Below are positions 55,168 to 62,475 of a DNA stretch of 64,000 nt, one piece after another; position 1 is the first letter of the stretch; every line of letters begins with the position of its first letter. The position numbers were made by a program, and so were the translations under genes. The stretch comes from Calditrichota bacterium. GTDB lineage: Bacteria; Zhuqueibacterota; Zhuqueibacteria; Zhuqueibacterales; Geothermadaptataceae. Below the pieces are notes generated by a model, which was not told where the DNA came from, ran no database searches, and worked only from the letters and a program-made list of their open reading frames with translations. The stretch is from assembly GCA_008501765.1 (NCBI GenBank), contig QQUE01000006.1:248001-312000 (forward strand). The letters run 5' to 3'.

Positions 55168-57720
55168 TTAAGTTGTGCGCTTGATAACAAATATCGTATA
55201 ATCATCGGCAAGGGGTGCCTCACCATAAAAAGAGGTGAGCTCCTGAACAATTTCATCGATAAGCTTTCCGGCTGCCAAATCACGATGATTTGTCAATAAA
55301 CTGTGCAATCTTTCTTCCCCAAAAAACTGGTCATTTCCCTCAATTGTTTGGCCGGTTTGTGCTTCAACTACACCGTCTGTATAGCAAAAAAGCATATCTC
55401 CGGGTGCGAGGCGCGCTGTAACCGGTTTGAGAGTTTTCTCTAAATGCTGGCTGTTGCGAGCCAACCCAATACCTATTCCAGTACACGCAAGCTCACGTAT
55501 GGGTATTTTTACATCACCCGAAACGAGTACCGGCAAGGTATGTCCCGCCCGAATGAATTCAATGGAATGTTTTCTGGCATCAAAAATCCCGATTATCGCA
55601 GTAATAAACATCTGCCGGTCGATTGCCGGATCGGCAAAATACTGATTGAGGCGCTTGGTAATTTCATGAACATTTTGCGTGAATTGCGGGGCAAAGCGAA
55701 GCAGGCTGACACACTGCGCCATGTAAAAAGCCGCCGAGGTGCCTTTCCCGGAAACATCGCCGATCGTGAATAAATATTTATCCTTTCCCAACGGCAGCAT
55801 ATCATAAAAATCACCGCCGACCTCGGTCGCGGTTTCAAATCTGGCTTCAACCGAGTAGCCGGGAACCTGCGGCAATTTTGTTGGCAGCAGACTTAACTGC
55901 ACTTCCCGGGCAATTTTTAATTCGTGTTCCAGACGTCCTTTTTCCCGCGCTTCGGCGATTGTTTTGTTAAGCCGGTCGCCCATGGTATTAAAATGGCTTG
56001 CCAGTTCGACAAATTCATCTTGCCCCTCGACTTTTACTTTAAAACCGAGATTTCCTGAAGCTATTTCACGAATCCCACCCTGGAGCTGATTGAATTTCTG
56101 CACAATCATTTGATTGATTTCCGCGCCAAATCGAACCACGCGTTTGATGAGGAGCGTATTTATCAGCAAATATGCGATAAACAAGAAGAGAATATTCCGG
56201 AAAACAGCCGATGAAAAAATTGCCACATTGGGTTTTAGAATGACATCATAGGCGAAATAGCCATCATTGGTGAAAGCACTGCCATAAAAATCGATAAAAA
56301 GTCGGCCAAAAACGATTTGATCCTGTCCGAAAATTGTGAACCTGACATCTGAAAAATCGTCTCCGGATTCCTGATTTTTTCTGTAAAATTGTCCTGAGAG
56401 CGGGGCTTCATTTTTATATGGAATCAAACTAAACGGGAAAATACGGATCGATTCGTCCTTTTGCCAATAATCCAGTGAATGAATATACTTTTCCCAGCGG
56501 TAAGGTTTATATCGATACCCCATAATACCGTTGCCGATGACAGGAACGAATGCGGAACCGAGATAATCGAGAAACGCATTATCCATGCGCACGAAGAAGA
56601 CAGAGTTTCTGTTGTTTTCACTGCGATGAAATAAAAACATGGCTTGTTTCTCATTCGCATCATTTTCTACAAATTCGGTTCTTTCGAGTGAAATTATTCC
56701 CGCAGCCGGGATTGCGCCGTAATCCTGCTGCAAAAAATATTCACCAAGTTGGACACCATAGCGCAGATCGGAATTTCTGAACGCGTAGCTTTTTATTCCT
56801 GCCGGCGTTCGGTTTTCTTCTATGCGTTCAAAAAGATCGCTCATGGCGAGGCGAACCTGGTCGGCCTGCCAACCGGAAATAAAAAATTGAAATACCAGCA
56901 GCAACAGGGCGAATTGAAAGAATTGTGGAAATGTTGATTGAAATAGGCTTGATATCCAGAGTTTTCTCGCCAGTTTTGCGTGGTTATAAACCATCACAAC
57001 AGGAATTTTTATGGCAATCGCAAGCATGTATGCGAGCATTAAATAGTGTGCGAAGGAAGCGATACCCAGTTTAAAACCCGGAACAGACCCAGCAAAGGCG
57101 CTCATGTCCAGCGGAGCGCTGTCAAAAAGTTGGCGGAAAATAAAAAGTGAAGTAAAAAAATAAATCCAACATTCTGTTTTCGAAAGGCTTTCCAGCCATT
57201 TCAGTCTTTTGATGAGGCTGGCAAAAATAAAGACTTTGACTATAAGTTGCAGAAATTCTAACTCAGACTGGTGAAATTCGAGAAAGAAATAGCCTAAAAT
57301 GATAAGAGCGATCAACGTAAGCAGCCGCCCTTCCCGGTTCTCGAAAATAATCAAGCTGAAGGTTATTGCAAAACCAAACAGGCAAAAATTGTAAAAAAGT
57401 ATGCCGGCACCGCTTGTTAGCGATGCATTTTGCACAAGGATGAAAAGAAACTGGATAGCCAGCAAAATTAAAATTTCAGAGGGTGGATTAAATTCATCCC
57501 GGATGAGCGTGATGAACTGTAGCCAAAAGAATCCAAAAATAAAATAAGCCATGAGTGCTTTAATCCCGAAGTTGAATTCGGGGAGCGTAATCACGGCGAG
57601 AAATCCTACGAGGCTGCCGATTGAATATATCAGGAATGGCCAGGATTTATAGTCAAAATTCTTACAAGCCTGCCAAAATTTGCGCAATCGTTGATCGATA
57701 CTAAAGTTTTTCTGCTGCAA
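55168..57720 (-). CDS. Membrane-bound PP2C-type phosphatase (SpoIIE/RsbU family) with HAMP
   Basis: 850 residues. The first ~300 residues hold about eight to ten hydrophobic segments; a ~220-residue extracytoplasmic sensor segment follows, then a last TM (FRNILFLFIAYLLINTLL) and a HAMP domain (about 545-600; IREIASGNLGFKVKVEGQDE). A short coiled linker (LEHELKIAREVQLSLLP) leads to the SpoIIE phosphatase with TEVGGDFYDML, GDVSGKGTSAAFYMA, AGHTLPVL, TDGVVEAQ and LADDYTIFVIK: all four metal-Asp motifs. It likely dephosphorylates an anti-anti-sigma factor on an unknown signal. No STAS or RsbW partner is in the window. TTG start with GGAGA upstream. Confidence 0.88.
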   Translation of the reverse strand: MQQKNFSIDQRLRKFWQACKNFDYKSWPFLIYSIGSLVGFLAVITLPEFNFGIKALMAYFIFGFFWLQFITLIRDEFNPPSEILILLAIQFLFILVQNASLTSGAGILFYNFCLFGFAITFSLIIFENREGRLLTLIALIILGYFFLEFHQSELEFLQLIVKVFIFASLIKRLKWLESLSKTECWIYFFTSLFIFRQLFDSAPLDMSAFAGSVPGFKLGIASFAHYLMLAYMLAIAIKIPVVMVYNHAKLARKLWISSLFQSTFPQFFQFALLLLVFQFFISGWQADQVRLAMSDLFERIEENRTPAGIKSYAFRNSDLRYGVQLGEYFLQQDYGAIPAAGIISLERTEFVENDANEKQAMFLFHRSENNRNSVFFVRMDNAFLDYLGSAFVPVIGNGIMGYRYKPYRWEKYIHSLDYWQKDESIRIFPFSLIPYKNEAPLSGQFYRKNQESGDDFSDVRFTIFGQDQIVFGRLFIDFYGSAFTNDGYFAYDVILKPNVAIFSSAVFRNILFLFIAYLLINTLLIKRVVRFGAEINQMIVQKFNQLQGGIREIASGNLGFKVKVEGQDEFVELASHFNTMGDRLNKTIAEAREKGRLEHELKIAREVQLSLLPTKLPQVPGYSVEARFETATEVGGDFYDMLPLGKDKYLFTIGDVSGKGTSAAFYMAQCVSLLRFAPQFTQNVHEITKRLNQYFADPAIDRQMFITAIIGIFDARKHSIEFIRAGHTLPVLVSGDVKIPIRELACTGIGIGLARNSQHLEKTLKPVTARLAPGDMLFCYTDGVVEAQTGQTIEGNDQFFGEERLHSLLTNHRDLAAGKLIDEIVQELTSFYGEAPLADDYTIFVIKRTT

Positions 57721-57833
57721 AGAAATCTCCGCATATTGTGTTAAATTACCGCCGGAAATCGGTAATTTTATTTATGCTAAATTCTTAATCATGGCGGAAG
57801 GTTCGTAGGGACAATTCTTTTAACTCCGTATAA

Positions 57834-57862
57834 ATAATACCTTAATGAGTCCAATGAAGCAA
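57834..57862 (-). promoter_or_regulatory. Candidate promoter of the PP2C phosphatase gene
   Basis: On the minus strand TTGCTT (57862-57857), 17 bp, TATTAT (57839-57834; five of six). It leaves a leader of about 107 nt. Confidence 0.35.
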
Positions 57863-57955
57863 GCGACTTTTATTGGGAAGTCAAGTTTATTATTGGTCGC
57901 GGTTCCATTGTGATGCCGTTGTTGCTTTAATAAGTATTTATTTATATGTTTTCAG

Positions 57956-57985
57956 TTGTTAATTGAAGCCAAAATCTTATATATT
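57956..57985 (+). promoter_or_regulatory. Candidate promoter of the LEA-lipoprotein operon
   Basis: TTGTTA (57956-57961), 18 bp, TATATT (57980-57985), with a predicted start about 23 nt before the ATG at 58015. GAGGGCAGGA supplies the Shine-Dalgarno. Confidence 0.45.
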
Positions 57986-58014
57986 TCAAAACCATTTCCC
58001 GAGGGCAGGAAAAG

Positions 58015-58875
58015 ATGAAAACCAACAGGATGTTTTTTTTAATAATGCTATGTACTCTCATTTTGCTCAATAGTTGTGCTGATTTACAAAAATTAGCGTC
58101 ATTGCAGAAACCGACGGCTAAAGTAACGAACGTGAAATTTGCCGGGATATCGTTTGATGATCTCAATCTGATTGCTGATGTGCAAATCAAAAATCCCAAT
58201 GCACTTGCTGTCACCTTGGCCGGCTTCGATTACGATCTGCGGGTGGCCGGTGCCTCATTTTTATCGGGCGATCAGACGGAAACTTTGCGTGTCGAAGCAA
58301 ACGGTGCCAGCTCAGTTCAAATCCCGCTGACAGTCAATTATAAGGAATTGTATCAAACCTTCAAAACTTTGAAAGACAAGGATAGCACCCAATATAAAAT
58401 CGCGGCCGGTTTGAAGTTCGACGTGCCGGTATTGGGCCCCATTCGTATACCTGTTAGCCATACAGCATATTTGCCTGTTGTGAAAATCCCAAAAATAAAA
58501 TTGGGCAGTCTGCGTCTGAAAAAACTCGGTTTTACAAGCGCCGATCTGGAACTAAAATTGGATATAAACAATCCAAACACCTTCGGTTTTGTGGTCAATA
58601 GCCTGAATTATGATTTTAAAATTAACAATCAGAATTGGGCAAAAGGACAGACAGCAAAAGAATTGCGAATCGCGAAAAAAGGGAAAAGCAGCGTCTCGAT
58701 CCCGGTGTCTTTAAACTTTAGCCAGGTTGGGCAAACAGTTTACAATATTCTCAAGGGTAATAAATCACTGGATTATAATTTGGCTGGTGATGTCGGGCTG
58801 AAAACCTCTTTCCCAGGTTTTAAATCGGTCAATTTACCAATAAATAACACCGGCAAAGTGAAAATATCCCGTTGA
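58015..58875 (+). CDS. Lipoprotein with two LEA14/WHy domains
   Basis: 286 residues; lipobox LNSC with Cys21. Two copies of the LEA type-2 (WHy) beta-sandwich follow (about 35-150 and 160-280). Each has the pattern (L)xxDVQIKNPNALAVTLAGFDYDL / LKLDINNPNTFGFVVNSLNYDF and a later SSVQIPLTV / SSVSIPVSL strand. Bacterial WHy lipoproteins are linked to desiccation or stress tolerance, but no reaction is known. It is 1 nt away from the PAP2 gene, so they form an operon. Confidence 0.85.
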   Translation: MKTNRMFFLIMLCTLILLNSCADLQKLASLQKPTAKVTNVKFAGISFDDLNLIADVQIKNPNALAVTLAGFDYDLRVAGASFLSGDQTETLRVEANGASSVQIPLTVNYKELYQTFKTLKDKDSTQYKIAAGLKFDVPVLGPIRIPVSHTAYLPVVKIPKIKLGSLRLKKLGFTSADLELKLDINNPNTFGFVVNSLNYDFKINNQNWAKGQTAKELRIAKKGKSSVSIPVSLNFSQVGQTVYNILKGNKSLDYNLAGDVGLKTSFPGFKSVNLPINNTGKVKISR

Positions 58876-58876
58876 T

Positions 58877-59710
58877 TTGCCCAAAGTCCAACTAAACCCG
58901 GTGATATTCAATTATTCTTGCTTGAGATTGAATTTGAACTACCTGATAAAATTAAGACTCGCGGCTGGTTTTGTTGTCATAGCTTTGTTTTTTTGCCTAC
59001 AAATTTCTGTTTTAGCTGGAATTGGCACGACAAAACTTTGGGATGACCAAAAACAATTTTACACGATGCAAAACGCAAGATACATCGGCGGATTGCTCGT
59101 TTTAGGCGGAATTTTGGCCCACAGCAAAGCCGATGGGGAAATACAATACTGGTATCAAGCCAACTATAAAAATGAAAGTCGCGATGATTTTTCCAGGATT
59201 GTAAAATCGTTTGGAGGTGGCAAAGAAACGCTGCCGATCTACCTTGGAATTTGGGGAGTGGGGCACCTGTTTACGAAAAATAAAATGGTTGCACCAATGC
59301 GTGAATGGAGCGCATTTTCACTGCGAATGATTCTCATCGGCGCCCCCCCTACTGTAATGTTGCAGCGTATTTTGGGGGCTTCGCGCCCCACTGAAAATGA
59401 TTCTCACTGGCGTCCGTTTAAAGATGACAATGCGGTCAGCGGACACGCATTTATGGGAGCTGTTCCGTTTCTTGCTGCTGCAAAAATGATGGAACCGCCT
59501 GTCTTGAAATTTGGATTTTATGCAGCATCGACTCTTACATCCTGGTCACGAATTCATGATAACAAACATTATTTTTCACAGGTGCTGATGGGGTGGGCAA
59601 TGGCTTGTTTATCATCATACAGTTTGCAAAAAGATCGAGAATCGAAGATGGTTTTTTTTCTCAAACCCGGTATAGCTAATTGGTCTGCAGGAGTCAGGCT
59701 ACTATTTTAG
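58877..59710 (+). CDS. PAP2-family membrane phosphatase
   Basis: Up to 277 residues; the start is unsure (TTG 58877, or a TTG about 20 codons later that begins closer to the hydrophobic segment AGFVVIALFFCLQISV). Motifs: C1-like LGASRPTEND, C2 VSGHAFMG, C3 SRIHDNKHYFSQVLMGW with Arg and His in normal spacing, but Gln where the last Asp is common. It should dephosphorylate lipid phosphates such as undecaprenyl or phosphatidate species in the envelope. Co-transcribed with the LEA lipoprotein. Confidence 0.8.
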   Translation: MPKVQLNPVIFNYSCLRLNLNYLIKLRLAAGFVVIALFFCLQISVLAGIGTTKLWDDQKQFYTMQNARYIGGLLVLGGILAHSKADGEIQYWYQANYKNESRDDFSRIVKSFGGGKETLPIYLGIWGVGHLFTKNKMVAPMREWSAFSLRMILIGAPPTVMLQRILGASRPTENDSHWRPFKDDNAVSGHAFMGAVPFLAAAKMMEPPVLKFGFYAASTLTSWSRIHDNKHYFSQVLMGWAMACLSSYSLQKDRESKMVFFLKPGIANWSAGVRLLF

Positions 59711-59835
59711 AATTTATATCTCGTGTCCAGTTCGGAAAATTTTCCTAAACTATTGTGATTTTTAATCTGCCATAAATCATTAAAATCCTTATTTTACCGA
59801 TGATTAGCAGATGGGTAAGAATTGTTTTACTCTGC

Positions 59836-59865
59836 TTGCAAATCATTGCATTTTGCCAATCTAAT
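59836..59865 (+). promoter_or_regulatory. Candidate promoter for the HTH-EIIA/ClC operon
   Basis: TTGCAA (59836-59841), 18 bp, TCTAAT (59860-59865; five of six), 135 nt before the HTH-EIIA gene. A perfect TTGACA at 59873-59878 lies next to it but lacks a well-placed -10. Confidence 0.3.
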
Positions 59866-60000
59866 TCATACCTTGACAAATTTTGAAAATTATATTCAAC
59901 TATGCATTTTGCATGAAATTCACCAAACCTTGTGGTAAAAAATCGCGTAAAGATGACAACAATTTGATTTACTACCGACCGTACTATTTAACCGATTGAA

Positions 60001-60681
60001 ATGAAGAAAAAATTATACACAGAAAATGAAATCGCTGAATTATTAGGGATTTCTCCGATTACGGTTCAACGTTGGGAGCATCAGGGGAAAATACCCTTTA
60101 AAACGCGAAATAATAAAATTTATTTTAACAAGAATGATATTTTGCTATGGGCAAAAGAACATGATATTCATGTTCAGGGCGAACTAATGGCAGACACCCA
60201 GCCACGGAAAAACCCCTGTTTTCTTAGCGATGCCATCGAGCGCGGCGGGATTTATTACAATGTCGCTGGAAATGATGTTTATTCTATTTTGAAAAATGCG
60301 TTGCTTGAACTCACATTTCTTAAAAAAGCCGATCGTGGCATGTTGTTAAATGAATTGTTAAACAGGGAGGAGCTTGCCTCGACTGGTATCGGTAACGGGG
60401 TTGCTATCCCGCACACACGAAACAGGTTGAATTTAAATTTGGACGGTGCTCATTTGCCCGTCCTTTTCACCGCGAAGCCCGTTGAATACAATGCTATTGA
60501 TGGCGTTCCGGTTTTCGCTTTGTTTATGATGTTCTCAACGACGACGAAAGAGCATCTCAAATTACTATCAAAAATTAGCTATGTGCTGCAGATTCAAGAA
60601 ATTCTCCCGGAGCTGCAAAAGAGAAATGATGATAATTTGCTAATTGAAAAAATTAGGAAGATTGAAAGTGAATCTGAATAA
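60001..60681 (+). CDS. Helix-turn-helix / PTS EIIA(Ntr-Fru) fusion protein
   Basis: 226 residues. The N-terminus (about 5-55) is a MerR/excisionase-type DNA-binding helix-turn-helix: YTENEIAELLGISPITVQRW and the wing KTRNNKIYFNKNDILLWAK. After a linker, residues ~74-220 form a PTS EIIA type-2 domain with the phosphorylatable His138 in GNGVAIPHTRN. EIIA(Ntr) proteins sense PTS phosphorylation and control ion transport in E. coli. Here the domain is joined to a DNA-binding module and its gene overlaps the ClC gene by 14 nt. This suggests a regulator of that operon. No HPr, EI or EIIB gene is nearby. Confidence 0.85.
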   Translation: MKKKLYTENEIAELLGISPITVQRWEHQGKIPFKTRNNKIYFNKNDILLWAKEHDIHVQGELMADTQPRKNPCFLSDAIERGGIYYNVAGNDVYSILKNALLELTFLKKADRGMLLNELLNREELASTGIGNGVAIPHTRNRLNLNLDGAHLPVLFTAKPVEYNAIDGVPVFALFMMFSTTTKEHLKLLSKISYVLQIQEILPELQKRNDDNLLIEKIRKIESESE

Positions 60682-62407
60682 TTTTATAAAAATAAGGTCG
60701 TTGTTTGCCAGCATTCGGCAATTTTTAATCAATTCTGATCCCCGTTTTAAATTAAGTTTAATCGGTTTTATTGTCGGCATCACAAGTGGCCTGGCTGCGA
60801 TTGGATTAAATTTTAGCCTGAAATTTTTTCATCATTTTTTATTGCGATTTGAAGGCGATATCTGGGTAATCCTGTTTCCTGTCATCGGATTGGTGGCGAC
60901 AGTCGTACTTTTAAAATATGTTATCAAAGATTTCGACGGCCACGGTTTGCCGGAAGTAATCCATAGTATCAGTTTAAAAGGCGGGAATATTAAACTCAGA
61001 TCGTCTTTTTCCAAATTGCTTGGCAGCCTGATAACAATTTCCAGCGGTGGTTCAGCAGGCCCGGAGGCGCCGGTGGTGGTGAGTGGCGCGGCAATCGGGT
61101 CAAATTTTGTCCGCTTTTTTAAGGCGGATGAGAAGATAAAAATTGCCGTATCCGGATCAGGCGCTGCCGCCGCGATTGCTGCCATTTTTAACGCGCCAAT
61201 TGCCGGAATAATATTTACGATGGAAGTGATTATCGGCGAGTGGGCACCAATTTACATGCTGCCTGTGGCCATCGCTTCGGTTACAGGGACTGAAATCAGT
61301 CGCTTGCTCAACGGAAATCAAATTCCTTTCACTCAGAATTTAAACGCGGTATCCATTTACGATATCGTCGCTACCATTGGCCTCTCCGTGGTGTGCGCAC
61401 TGGTATCCATTTTGTTCATCAAGACTTTACGAAACACCTCCAAATTTCTGGATAAATTTTTTAAGAGCGCACTTTTCAAAGCGCTCATCGGTGGTCTGTT
61501 GGTTGGATTGCTATCATTTAACGTCCCGTCGATTCGTGGTGAAGGCTATGCTTTTGTCCAGCAACTCATTTCAGGTGAGTTTTCAGCTGGAATTGGCTTC
61601 ATATTTTTGATTGTGATTTTGAAAATATGTGCTACCTCACTGACGCTGGGAGCCGGTGGTGCCGGCGGAGTCTTCGCTCCGGCGCTCGTCATTGGCAGCG
61701 CCTCGGGATTTCTATTTTATTCCATACTTCGTTACTTTTTCCCGGAACTACCGCTAAATAACTATGCGCTGTTTGCATTGGTTGGCATGTCCGGGGTGAT
61801 CAGTGGAACTCTCAACGCTCCATTGACAGGCATGTTTTTAATTATTGAAATTACCAATGGTTATGATGCTATTTTGCCGTTATTGCTGGTTGCATTTTTA
61901 ACGACGACACTCGTTAAAATTGTTGAGAAACATTCCATTTACCACTATGAGCTGATAACAAAGGGTTTTTTGCACCGGCCAAGAACCGATGGCAGAATTC
62001 TCGCGGATATCAAACCTTTGGAATTGCTCGAACAGGATTTAATTACCGTCGAACCGGAAATGCTATTACGGGACATGATTCCAACGATTAAGAAATCAAA
62101 ACGAAATTATTTTCCGGTGGTGGATAGCAAGAACGATCAGTTTTACGGCATGGTTTATTTTAACGATCTCAAGGAATTTATATTCAACAAGGAAATGCTG
62201 AATTCAATTCTCGTCGAAGAAGTAATGCATTCTGATCTGACGACAATTTCACTTGCAGATAGCTTGCTGGACATTCAAAACAAATTTGAGATGACAAAAT
62301 CATGGAGTTTGCCTGTTGTTGAAAGTGGCACGTTCAAAGGCCTGATCTCCAAGGCAACGATGTTGGATCTTTATCGAAAAGAACTCAGAGTACAGACGGA
62401 TAAATAA
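60668..62407 (+). CDS. ClC-family chloride channel/antiporter with CBS pair
   Basis: 579 residues from GTG 60668 (AGGAAG at 60655-60660); TTGs at 60644 and 60662 are alternatives. The transporter domain has the ClC landmarks: GHGLPEV (His at the usual central Ser), SSGGSAGPEAPVV with the gating Glu, and GAGGAGGVFAPALVIG (GxFxP). The C-terminus has two CBS domains (about 440-575; LITVEPEMLLRDM, SDLTTISLADSLLDI), which usually bind adenine nucleotides. Inner membrane. Whether it is a channel or H+/Cl- exchanger is unknown. Co-transcribed with the HTH-EIIA gene. Confidence 0.92.
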   Translation: MNLNNFIKIRSLFASIRQFLINSDPRFKLSLIGFIVGITSGLAAIGLNFSLKFFHHFLLRFEGDIWVILFPVIGLVATVVLLKYVIKDFDGHGLPEVIHSISLKGGNIKLRSSFSKLLGSLITISSGGSAGPEAPVVVSGAAIGSNFVRFFKADEKIKIAVSGSGAAAAIAAIFNAPIAGIIFTMEVIIGEWAPIYMLPVAIASVTGTEISRLLNGNQIPFTQNLNAVSIYDIVATIGLSVVCALVSILFIKTLRNTSKFLDKFFKSALFKALIGGLLVGLLSFNVPSIRGEGYAFVQQLISGEFSAGIGFIFLIVILKICATSLTLGAGGAGGVFAPALVIGSASGFLFYSILRYFFPELPLNNYALFALVGMSGVISGTLNAPLTGMFLIIEITNGYDAILPLLLVAFLTTTLVKIVEKHSIYHYELITKGFLHRPRTDGRILADIKPLELLEQDLITVEPEMLLRDMIPTIKKSKRNYFPVVDSKNDQFYGMVYFNDLKEFIFNKEMLNSILVEEVMHSDLTTISLADSLLDIQNKFEMTKSWSLPVVESGTFKGLISKATMLDLYRKELRVQTDK

Positions 62408-62475
62408 GTAGAAACAGGCACGGAAATATTTTGAATATCTCAAGAAACTTTTTCGAAAATTAGTTGAAAACAGGC

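Noticed and set aside
59873-59896. TTGACA followed by TATATT
   Set aside because: The spacing is only 12 bp, too short for a sigma-70 promoter.
24130-62475. Sigma-54 promoters (TGGCAC-N5-TTGC) related to rpoN
   Set aside because: The few TGGCAC occurrences noticed were inside genes or lacked a GC doublet at the -12 spacing.
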